Origin: Gnetum montanum
Taxonomy: Eukaryota > Streptophyta > Gnetopsida > Gnetales > Gnetaceae
Direction of reading: 5' to 3'
NCBI GenBank assembly: GCA_015680685.1
Contig: MNCI01029492.1
Coordinates: 1,943,276 to 1,977,245 of the forward strand
DNA length: 33,970 bases
The notes under the pieces are model-generated. The model made no database searches and was not told where the DNA came from. It was given only the letters and a program-made list of their open reading frames with translations. Shown here one piece after another: positions 7,026 to 16,670 of the stretch (within the stretch, counting starts at the first letter, position 1; the number at the start of each line of letters is the position of its first letter). The position numbers and the translations under genes were made by a program.

Positions 7026-10000
7026 GTAAGTTTCCGTGGTTCTTTTGTGATTTATAGGTTCATTGTTTATCCTTTGCGATTGGGAAATTTAACTTTAGAT
7101 ATCAAGTCATGGACAAAATGTACTCCGGATACACAATCAAAATTTGCATGCTTTGTTGAAATCATAAAGACGTTGGGCATACTTAATACTTAATGGATTA
7201 GTAACAGTTTTCTATGATTGTTCTTATAAGGAACCTTCATGTTCTTTCGTGACCACATCTTGCTAGGATTTGCTCTGGACCGCCAGAAATAGGTTTGCGG
7301 CTTGCTTATCAATTATTAAGAGAGAACCAATCAATGGGAGATTAGATTGAGATAAAAATCTGCACAGCTTTTCAAATCAAATCCATATTTAAATGCAGCG
7401 AAGCGTTATACTGTGTTCTTTTTGATGCAATCATACCCGCAAAATCTAATTCCCTCTGTGGAAAGGAAAACCTTCACCAATGCATGGTTGCATCAAATGA
7501 AAACTAACTTTACTGACTTCAAGGATCATCACCCAGAGGCCCAATGCTTATCCTACTAGGTGGATGAATGAAAGCTTAAACACTTTTGAATGAAAGCATA
7601 AACTCGTTTGAGTGGTTGAAACTTGGAAAACAAGCACTTTTCCATCACTCTAATTAATGCTCTCTTTCTTTTTCAAATTTGTAAAAAGACTTATGTAATG
7701 AAGAAAAAAATTTAAAAAGAATATCATGTAATCAAGATAAAAAAGCATGGCATAACTCCTAGGTTGTGACAAAATTCCAGAACCACAGTGGTTAACAACG
7801 GGTCATAAATCACCACAGTTAACAGCTTGCCTGGGTTTGATAAGCTGTTAGCATGATTTGTACCACACCCATTTTACATGCCTTTGCCTTTGCCTTGGAT
7901 GCCCATGATAGTATGGTCTGCAACACACCCATCAACATTAGCCTTTCCTTGGATACCCCTGATAGCATGGTTTGCAACACACCCATTTTACATTGTAGAA
8001 ACTTCAAATATAATGGTGCGTGGTCATGAAGAATGTGTGCTACTAAAACAAGAAGTTTGCATCAACTTGATTTTTTCTTGTAGATCAAGAATTTCCACTA
8101 TTTGGATTCAGCCGCAATTTTGCTGTAATAATGCCATTTTTCATTAGAAATCAGTATTTAAGATAATAAAGCATCGAGCAAAAGTATTGATATAAAAGAT
8201 GCAAAGAAAGAAAAGTATTGCTAAGGAAGAAAAATAAGATGAGAATGTTCAAATTTAACCATAACTCTAACTACGTCTTTGTGAAATGTAACAGCCATTG
8301 AGAACATCACCAACATTGTTGCTTCATAACAAAGTAAGCAACAATTTAGTGCAGCAGCAGTTGAGAAGATTACCAATGGTGTTGCTTCAACAACTATTGT
8401 TAATAATGTCTTAACTAGATTTGAAATTTTTGTGTTCACCAATACAAATACAACAAAGAAATATATTCAATTTTGTCAATCTTATGGTTTGCTAAAGTCT
8501 TCCATGATGTATTGTTTGTCGCAAAATATGAAATGTCAAAAATATGAGAGTATAAAAGGTGGTTAGGTTTATGTGTTATCCATATAATTGGAAAACAATT
8601 AGATTTGATATTGGTTTGAAAAATCAAATCTTTCTTGGTATAAAGTTTTGTGTTTGGCTTATGATTCAATATGAAAATTGCCTAATCAATATGTAGTCTT
8701 TCAAAATCATATTTATGAGTAGAGAATAGTTGATTTGTATCACTCTTGCAAAAAAGGATGCATGCTAATTTGTCGTTGGAAAATTTAAAACAAATTGGAG
8801 GGTTTTGTAAAATTGTAAAAATTAATAAATCCAAAATTGACAAAATTGAAAAATGTGAAATATAAGAAATACGAATAAAACGATGGGCAATGGGTGTTTG
8901 GCATAATTAAAACAGGTAGCAACTAAATTAATACATTTTTCTTTTGATCTGCAATTGTTACTACTGCCACTGCCTCTGTGGCTCTCAATCATGCTAATCA
9001 TCTATTGCCAAATTTTTAGTCTTCACCATATTTCATTTCTTTGAATTTTGAATTTTGGTTAATCAATTTCTGCAATTTGGATTACCAAGCTCTCTTATTT
9101 GTTGCGGATTTTTTAACAACAGATTAGTACAAAAGTGATAGTAATAAACTATTGTTTGCTTGCTTGAAAGTGTGATTTTGAAAAGCTGCATGATCAAATT
9201 TTAGGCATTATCATATGTCAACCACATAGTTAATGAAGAGAAAGATTCAACTTTTCAAACCAAAAACCCAAATCTGATTGTTTTCTTTTTACATGGATAA
9301 CACATTTGTTGATGTGGAAATTTGAGCCATGACACACACTAGTGCACAATGCCTGAAAGTGTACAATTAGGCAAGGTTGTTACTTAGGGCACCTTGCTTA
9401 TGGGCATGGCTAGCCTGGGAATAGTCTTAGTGGGTGAGAAAATGTGACTGATAATTTTAACAGAACATGAATTTTTTTAATAAGAAATATGAAAGCAGAA
9501 ATAGTGAAAATGGAATGCATTAAACTAAAACAACAATAGTTAATATTGCATTACATAAGCCTCAACATGGACATAGGGAAAACATCAAGATGGAAAAGGG
9601 GACGGGGACTTAGCGGACTATTCATTGATGCATCCGCTTTGGTGGCTATTGGAAGGCGGATTCTTCATCTTCTTTTGAAGATAAATGCGGCAAGATCGGA
9701 GAGCCTGAGCCAGTTGCTCGGTCCAACCCTCAAGCTCCTGAAGGTTGATGATCGCTGCCTCTTTTTCGGTTGGGACACTACCTCAATCCTTTTCCTAGTC
9801 TTTCTCGTGCTCAAACTCAAAGGTCGGCCTTTCAAGCCTCCTACAGAATCTCACCTCAATGGTTTTTTGTTCCAGCTAATTTGAGGGAGAGCAACTGGAG
9901 TAGGGCTAAGGCTATGATGGGATAAGGGGGTGTAGGATGGGGAAGACAACAAAGATGGTACTGAAGAAGGGATGGGAGGAGGAAAGGAAGAAGAGGCCTT

Positions 10001-13000
10001 TTGTTGATTGTTGGTTGCTGCTCTTCTTTCTGCCTGAGAAGGCCTATTATAAGGCTTTCTCCTTCCCCTCTTGCCTCTCTTCCTTTTTCTGGAGGAAGAG
10101 GAACTGGCCACATGTCTGCCCACTTGGCCGCCATGCATGATCTCCTTTGCCAAGTGTGGTGGAGTGGAGATATATATATATAAGGTGGCCCTCAAGGGTC
10201 CTCGAATTACATGAGATAGAGCATAGCTTATGGATCTAAATTTATTATTACTGGCCTTTCTTAAACCCACGAAAGACTGCCCACATAGCAGTTAATATCA
10301 CAGAAAATTCCCTTTCATAATTAAATAAAGGATCTGTCAGATTTTGCGTGTGCAGGAAAGGGAATTACAAGGCATGGTTCTGTCTAAGATATATGCAAAA
10401 AACAACACCACCATATACTACGTGTACAAAAAAAAAACATGAAATTGAATAAGCAACAAAAGCCAAAGTTTGCAGTCACAAAGAATAGCAAAAACCAGAT
10501 ATTCTGCAATATTCAAATATACGTAGCATTCATCCATGTATCAATGCTCCTGAACCGGAGAAGATGTGAACCATAGAAGCTCTGGAATGAAATGGATTGG
10601 AAGAAGCAGCGTCGCTGGTTCTTGGTACCAACTGCACAAAATCTCAAGCAGGGGTCCTCTCTTGATGCTTAATCATATTCATTTTTTATTACCTTCATTC
10701 GGAGACTTTCAAAAACAACTAAATGACAAAAGGTGCAGCGAAATGCAAGTATGATCTGATTTTTCATTCTATGAATTGCACAACTGAACATCTCAAAAAC
10801 AAATTCAAACCGGAAAGCCTATCAGCATTTGAATAAGAAATCAAACACATGAATCTTGACTCCAAATATAAAGAAAACATTCTTCAAGGACCAGGCCAAA
10901 AGTGACGCAAAGAAAAGCAAACTGAACCAATGAAAAGCAAAGCAAAATGCTCTTGCGCAATGGTCAAACATGTGCTCCTAATTAAGCTTCAAAGTCATGC
11001 CATGAATTTCTTGAAAAATGCACCTGGACGTTGAATAATGGCTCATCAACCTCAAAGATTTTGAAATGGAGGCCTCAATGACAACTTGGCCGGAAAACCA
11101 GGTGCAACCTTAGAGCTAGCACAAAAACAATACTCAGTCATGGAGTTTTTACCTTTCTTTCACTATTTGTAGAGATGTTCAGTAATGTGATCAATTGCAA
11201 AATGCATAATGGAACCGGAAACATCATTCGTAGTGTGGTTTCCAATGACAAGAGACACCAGAACTAGACACCAGAACTAAAACCAGAAACAAATGCAGGC
11301 AGATTTTCTTTTTTCTTGCTAAGAGCACCACAACGACAATAGTAGCATCGGCAAAAGGCCTCTTTTTCCTTTCCTCCTCCCGTCCGTTCTCTAGTACCGT
11401 CTTTGTTGTCTTCTCCATCCTACACCCCCTTATCTCATCATAGCCTTAGACCTACTCCAGTTGCTCCCTCAAACTGGATGGAACAAGAAGTCATTGAGGT
11501 GAGATTATGTAGGAGGCCTGAAAGGCTAACCCTTGAGTTTGAGCATGAGAAATACTGAGAGAAGGATTGGGGTAGCATCCTAGTTGGAAAAGAGGCAGCA
11601 ATCATCAACCTTTAGGAGGTTTGAGGGTTGAACCTAGCAGCTGGCTTGACTTATCTGATCCTACTATGAATATCTTCAGGGGGAGATGAAGAATACACTT
11701 TCCGGTAACCACCAATGCAGATGGATTGATGAATCGTCTGCTAAGTCCCTATCCCCTTTTCTATTTTGATGTTTTCGCTATGTCCATGTTGAAGCTTATG
11801 TAATGCAATATTAACTATTGTTGTTTTAGTTTAATGCACATTTCATCTTCAATATTTTTGCTCATTTTTGCTTTCATATTTTTTTAAAAAAAATTGCATG
11901 TTTTGGTAAAATTATTGGTTACATTTTCTCACCCATTGAGACTATTCTCAGGCTAGCCATACCCATAAGCAAGGTGTCATAGGTAACAACCTTGCCAAAT
12001 CATGCACTTTCGGGCGTTGTGCGTTAGTGTGCCTCGTGGCTCAAATTTCCACATCAACAACATCGACCTAACCTATCTTTGATACCATTATATGCATTTT
12101 CATAATTTTTTGTGACAAATGAAGGAGTTGAGTAAACCATACTATTAATGAAATTGAATACATTTCTCTGGTTCAAATAATTGAAATCTAGTTAAAACAT
12201 TGTTAACAACAACAATTTTACTACATTAGGGCTTGACATAGTTGGAGTTTCAACTGGATTTTGAACATCATTATCTTTTTTTCTTTTCTAAAAATATTTT
12301 TCTTTCTTTTTATGCTTGTCTGTTTTTGCCCCATGTTTCGTGGTTTCCGTCAGAACATGCAACTGTGTATATTAAGAATGTAGGATTGGGACTGAATCCA
12401 AAGTTGAAATTCTTGGTAAAAAGGAGCTCCTGCAAACCACATACCCTTTCCACCTTCAGTACTATATTTGAAGTTTTTGCAATGTAAAATGGGTGCCATT
12501 GTGAAAAGTTATGTGATGGCTGATGACCAACTCCATTATTAACTGCTTGAATGAAATTTGTTGCAGCATTTGCACTTTCAGACCGAAGGTTTATGTCATG
12601 CTTTTTTGAATAATGAATCTTGTACTGTCGAGATTCTTTAATCCTGCCTTTTTTACTAAGTAGTAGCTGTTAGACTAAACACTCATGTTTTGGTCTCTGA
12701 TATATAGCTAAATTTAAATTTTAAACATTGCCTTCTTGATGCTGGACTTGAACGAAACATTTATGCTAATTTCTATGATTTATTTTTGTTGCATCTAATG
12801 GTGGTTACCACTTTGTTAGTCAGTTTTTGTTTTTCATGACAGAATGTATTGGCTGTCCAATAGATCCTTTGGGTAAATGGATATAATAAAATTTCCAGTT
12901 TCAGATGTGCACTGATACTTGGAACAAAGAGACAATACGTCTACATGGGTTGAAATCAAACTGTTGCAACAAAAAATTAATAAATGCAAGCTATGGATGA

Positions 13001-16000
13001 TACAAAACTGTTCCATGTCAAAGAATTAATACTTTTTTTTAAGGAGTTGTCTTCTTTGACTTAATATTTTTCACCTGTTTGTGGCTTCTTCATAGAAGTT
13101 GTCAAGTTGGTCTGTTTGTTGTGCTGTCCAAACTGTTGCAAAGAGAAAGTGATCTCCATCATGTCCTCAAACAATTGCACAACCATTGTTGTGCTACAAT
13201 GACACTTTTAAGACCATGAATAGAAGTGCCATTGTTGAAGACAACATTTAAGTTCAGTGGCCCTCATTAGGATAGGAGTGCCATTGTTGAATACATTGTT
13301 CAAGTTTAGTATCCCTCTGCTAATGAAGCCATTGTTGAAGTCTAGTGGCGCCAAAAACCAGAACAGGAGTGAAGTTATTATATTTGAACTCAGTACTTAG
13401 AAAAACCAAAAGAAAAGCAAAATAAAAATGAAGAACAAATCTAAATACTTGAACTCATTTATCTATATCTTTACAAAATGAATGTGTAGTCACCTAATCA
13501 TTCATTGGTGGATGTGAGTTTGTTGATTTAACATATATTTCTCCAATTTTAATGGTTCCACCACTTACTTAAGGAGAAGGGTCCCAGTGTGACTGTTCCC
13601 TTCTTTGGCAATGAGAAGGTAACTTTGACCTTTAATGATAGTTTGAGATTCAATTATTTTCGCCCAGAATTTTAATGATTAAGTTGTTTTCATAGCATTG
13701 TTCAAGAATGGTTTTTTAATTTGTGCTTCTTGGTCATAATTTAGTTTTTGTCTCAAAATAATTTAACTCTAAAGCTTTCCCAAATCTTTTTGTTTCATAA
13801 AATCATCGTATATAAATTTTTGAGTAACACCAGTATAAGCACATCATTTGCAAAGTATCCTTGGTGCCAACTAAGTCTCCTTTATGGTCCTGCCTAATAT
13901 TTGATAGAATGCATCCTTTTAACTTGTTATTTAGCATGAATCAGTAATATCTAGCATATATTCTGCAAGATCAACCGGCTTAATGCAATGTCTAGGTTGT
14001 GTTCGCATTGATTCTCTACTTTCAGGCAGTGATCCCCTATCTTCAAGTATAAAGTGCGTGAACATACATTGTTATCATAGATTTTTGTTTATTATGGTAA
14101 TTTTGATTGAAAACCTTTTGACCTTGACTTGCTTGTACGGGCTATGACATAGCAGATAGGTGGTTGCCGATTAAGATATTATTAGATTTGAATGAATAAT
14201 AATCCTAACCTGGATTAATGAGAGGGCCTTGATGACATCCATCATGTTCATTAAGATAGTAAGGCTGTTATGGCGGCCAGGTTTAATGTGCTATTTTTCT
14301 TTGGAGGTCCTTAGATAGAATTAATGAATTTCAATGTTTTTAAAAATCAAATAAATGAGTTGCATATTCTTTTTTTTTTTTCAAATTTATCAGGTCTTTC
14401 ATCGATTCATTCTTGAACTCACTACAAAATTTGCTGATTCATGTCCTTGATGGATTACAACAATTTTATTTTTCTGTACAACACACAACTGTTTGGTATC
14501 AAAATGGAATGTTTTTGGGCATGCATAAATTTTTGTTGTGCGCATTCAAGAGTTGATACTTGATAACATCCCAACAGATTTGGTTTTCATCCAGAATGGA
14601 ATGCTGGAACCTTGGCTGGAGAGCAAAGGCATAGCAAATGCAACCCAGGTATTAGTTTATTTTGCAGTGGCAAAGCGAGGAGAAGCACCCATTGATGGAA
14701 AGACAGACACAAATCCTGAAGGTTTGACTGCTGCATATGGTAAATGGGCTTCAGCAATTGCTACTCGTCTGCATTTAGCAGGTCTTTCATGCAAGGTTAG
14801 TTTACTTAATTTTAATTGCAAATTCCAATATAAGACTTGATAAAAACCACAAATAGATATAGAAGGTTCCTTTAGCTAATACTCTGTGTTGTTGTCATTT
14901 ATTAAAATCCTGAATCACATACCTTTCAAGGAAATCAGTTACTACTGTTTAACTTTGTTGCTCCTATGTCCCCTTTCGTTTGCCCTTTCTGTCTTTTGTC
15001 CTCTTTTTCGCCGTGTTCTTGTCATCATTATCATCATGATAGTTTTATCCCATCTACCTGGGGTAGGCTTTATTAGTTCTCTTGCTTCTTACTTATTAAT
15101 CCAAGGCTAAATCTTTGGTCGCACAAAACAATGCTGTATTTTATAGAGGTATTTCATTCCATATATGCTTGGTCTTAACATTATTTTCCACGTTATGCTT
15201 TCAAAGCTCTTTCCGTACGTAGCATCGATCATGGCTTATATACGCCTGTTTCGTGCAAGCTCTCTCTTGATTTTGGCAGCCTCGTTTATTTGCAAACATC
15301 TCCTCATCTTTACCATGGGACAGTAGTTCATGAATTGAATGGATTTCTAATATTGAGGTACTTTGGAAATCGATGTCAGTGCATTGAACAAAATTGTATT
15401 TTAACTTCTTAGAAGTGCTAATGAGCTAACTATTACAAATTTATCATTAGGTTCCTGATAAGGTGAACTTTGACAAGTTGATGATTGAGAAGTTAATATG
15501 GATCTCAGCTTTCATGCTAGTTGGAGCTCGTCATCCTGGTGCCACTGTAGGTGATGTCGAGGGAAAGTATCGCAACGAGGCAAGTTTATATTTGATATAC
15601 TTGACAAGGAATTTAAATACATGCTGCCATTCCATATCTGTTCTTTTGTAGAAGTGCCAGAACTTTTCAAATTCATAAACGGTATTTAAACTATTTTACA
15701 ATTTGTAGCTAATATGTTTCCTTCTATCTTATAATATTCTACGTCGTACTGCAATATGGTATTTTTTAACTCGTATTTGCGGAAATGATACTGTATTCAA
15801 ATAACTTAGGATGCAAAGGCTAATATTTTTGAAATTATTATGCATTGCCTTGGAGTTTTCTTGTAACTGTGTTCTGATGGTGCATAAAATTCAAACAGTA
15901 TGTGGAAAATGAATATACTAACTCAGTTTTCCTTTCTGAAATTACAGGTATCCGTCTTAATAAAAGAGCTTGCTGCAGCCGCATCTACTGAGAAGACGAT

Positions 16001-16356
16001 AACATTTGATGCAGGGTTAGAGGAAAGGCTTTGTGCTTATTCACGGGCTGTCTCTCATTTTCCAACTGCGTTGAAAGAAGTAATATCTTGTAACTCAAAT
16101 TTACAAATAACTATGATATTTGAAATCGCTCTGAAGTTTTCTTTCCAGAAGTTTTTCAACTGATGCTTAGTGAAATTTGAATGTAGCACATGGTAGAATT
16201 TTAACCTCTTGTTAAATAACATTTCTTCTTTGTTTCTTACAGTTTAAGTGGAGAAATGGATGGTTTTATTCGATTTCAGAGAAAGCTATTGCCAGAGGTG
16301 ACCCTGACCCATGTCCCCTGCATTCGAGTTGGTTAAGAGAGCTTGGTTCGATATAG
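6716..16356 (+). CDS. Plastid-targeted Rossmann-fold protein, ketopantoate-reductase-like superfamily (five coding exons)
   Basis: Joining 6716-7025, 14578-14795, 15451-15579, 15948-16079 and 16243-16356 gives 903 nt: 300 residues plus TAG, with no internal stop. Residues 1-36 contain no acid and are rich in Arg, Lys, Ser and Ala, like a chloroplast transit peptide; cleavage near RVAAMAA is plausible. A dinucleotide-binding GDGRIG (48-53) opens a Rossmann domain, and IQNG (108-111) matches the QNG motif of ketopantoate reductases. EKLIW (189-193) puts Lys190 where PanE-type enzymes have their catalytic Lys, followed by a helical C-terminal domain (AYSRAVSHFP, FKWRNGWFY). I recall a conserved, uncharacterised plant protein of the chloroplast stroma of this type (possibly Arabidopsis AT1G16080, unverified). 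Substrate and reaction are unknown. The start at 6716 was chosen for its strong context (ACAATGGC); Met34 (6815) is an alternative. Confidence 0.85.
7846..7995 (+). repeat. Tandem repeat, about 2.6 units of 55-59 bp
   Basis: Units start at 7846, 7905 and 7961. Each carries TGnTAGnATGnTTTGnAnCACACCCAT, then a variable stretch, then CCTTGGATnCCC. Unit 1 has an extra GCCTTT triplication. The minus strand is open across the array (7819-8007) with a repeating K/R-MGVLQTMLS-type peptide, which I take as a by-product of the repeat, not a gene. Confidence 0.7.
9306..10004 (+). repeat. Left arm of a large inverted repeat in intron 1
   Basis: Its sequence is the reverse complement of 11352-12060, with indels and roughly 80-90% identity by eye. 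It begins TTGTTGATGTGG and ends near GAGGCCTTTT. Read on the minus strand it has coding-like text (LQELEGWTEQLAQALRS, then a segment ending GCINE and a stop), with a longer open frame extending to 10270 (basic, Ser/Pro-rich). I do not recognise the protein. Confidence 0.75.
10005..11351 (+). other. Loop between the inverted arms
   Basis: 1347 bp with no recognised domain on either strand. At 10167-10184 there is a (TA)n run with a TATA-box look, and from 10340 on the sequence is AT-rich and non-coding. It could be the unique interior of a long-TIR or foldback element, or host intron trapped between two oppositely inserted copies. Confidence 0.4.
11352..12060 (+). repeat. Right arm of the large inverted repeat
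   Basis: Mirror of the left arm. The outermost 12 bp, CCACATCAACAA, is the exact reverse complement of the left arm's first 12 bp, and the trinucleotide CAT stands just outside both arms (9303-9305, 12061-12063), a possible 3-bp duplication. The plus-strand frame matching the left arm's peptide is broken by stops here. Confidence 0.75.
13218..13350 (+). repeat. Tandem repeat, about 2.5 units of 53-54 bp
   Basis: Units at 13218, 13271 and 13325 share GAAGTGCCATTGTTGAA and then TTnAAGTTnAGTGnCCCTC. It lies within intron 1 and has no coding meaning that I can see. Confidence 0.65.
13351..14577 (+). other. 3' part of intron 1, no feature seen
   Basis: AT-rich and without a credible ORF or repeat boundary. 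It ends at the exon 2 acceptor (CCAACAG), which has a weak pyrimidine tract for an acceptor of such a long intron. Confidence 0.6.
14578..14795 (+). CDS. Coding exon 2
   Basis: Completes Asp104 and encodes residues 105-176. It carries LVFIQNGMLEPW, where QNG is the ketopantoate-reductase-like substrate/cofactor loop, and the strongly conserved-looking segment TDTNPEGLTAAYGKWA. The upstream frame is open to 14538, but the acceptor CCAACAG|AT is the only one that continues exon 1 in frame. Donor AAG|GTTAGT, phase 0. Confidence 0.88.
14796..15450 (+). other. Intron 2 (655 bp)
   Basis: GTTAGT donor and TCATTAG acceptor, phase 0. T-rich, with no further feature seen. Confidence 0.8.
15451..15579 (+). 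CDS. Coding exon 3
   Basis: Encodes residues 177-219 (VPDKVNFDKLM…KYRNE). It contains EKLIWISAFMLVGARHPGAT, the helix with Lys190 that aligns with the catalytic Lys helix of ketopantoate reductases. Its end at GAG followed by GCAAGT is forced by the frame of exon 4: no GT donor nearby keeps the frame. Confidence 0.85.
15580..15947 (+). other. Intron 3 (368 bp), GC-AG type
   Basis: The donor is GAG|GCAAGTTT and the acceptor ATTACAG|GT. GC-AG introns make up about one percent of plant introns and keep an otherwise strong donor consensus (AG|GCAAGT), as seen here. Confidence 0.8.
15948..16079 (+). CDS. Coding exon 4
   Basis: Encodes residues 220-263, VSVLIKELAAAAST through FPTALKE. Mainly helical, it is the C-terminal domain part with the segment CAYSRAVSHFP. 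Donor GAA|GTAATA, phase 0. Confidence 0.87.
16080..16242 (+). other. Intron 4 (163 bp)
   Basis: GTAATA donor. A clear pyrimidine tract and TTTCTTACAG acceptor, phase 0. Confidence 0.82.
16243..16356 (+). CDS. Coding exon 5 (terminal)
   Basis: Encodes residues 264-300, starting FKWRNGWFYSISEKAIARGD and ending with LRELGSI and TAG (16354-16356). The segment has no ATG and lies between two non-coding stretches; the acceptor and frame continuity from exon 4 identify it. Confidence 0.85.
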   Translation, partial: FKWRNGWFYSISEKAIARGDPDPCPLHSSWLRELGSI

Positions 16357-16670
16357 TTTGCAGAGGAGACACCTCTGGGCGAAGTAAGCTAGGAATAATT
16401 ATACGTTGTGCACTAGTCTTTCACTTGATGCTGGAATAATGTTTTCCGGCCATAATACTCTGTTTTTCCCTCCCTAAATTTCTACTTCTTTTGAGCGTGT
16501 TCGAATTCTTGAATTTTACCATTAATATTGATATCTCATTTATTAAAATTTTTTTACCCCAGGTGGCGGTACAAGAAATAAATAATATCGTCTCTCTCTT
16601 AACCGTGGGTTCAGAGACCCGTTGTAACCGTGGGTTAAGAGAACTTTTTCACTAGAATTATTATGAACAT
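16357..16670 (+). other. 3' UTR and downstream flank
   Basis: AATAAA at 16577-16582, 220 nt after the stop, is a candidate poly(A) signal. A 48-nt hairpin at 16595-16642 follows (10-bp arms TCTCTTAACC/GGTTAAGAGA, with direct repeats of TAACCGTGGGTT inside). The outer retrotransposon begins at 16671, only 315 bp after the stop codon. Confidence 0.5.

Larger units (their letters stand above)
7026..14577 (+). other. Intron 1 (7552 bp)
   Basis: The GT (7026) to AG (14576-14577) intron splits the Asp104 codon (G|AT). It contains two short tandem repeats and a 2.75 kb inverted repeat, described separately. Stretches 7030-7845, 8000-9305 and 12061-13215 are AT-rich and show no gene, RNA or recognisable element; 8290-8400 has an imperfect direct repeat of GAGAA-ATNACCAA-GTTGCTTCA. 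It is some ten times longer than the other introns. Confidence 0.85.

Noticed and set aside
7819-8007. 62-codon minus-strand ORF with internal peptide repeats
   Set aside because: The peptide repeat mirrors the DNA tandem repeat in an intron; there is no start context or domain.
9851-10270. 139-codon minus-strand ORF, basic and Ser/Pro-rich, in intron 1
   Set aside because: It starts in the loop and runs into the left inverted arm; the homologous right arm is broken by stops, and no domain is recognised. Treated as part of the repeat, not as a host gene.
15580-15590. GT donor at 15584-15585 for intron 3
   Set aside because: It would add four bases and shift the frame into exon 4, which otherwise joins perfectly from GAG.
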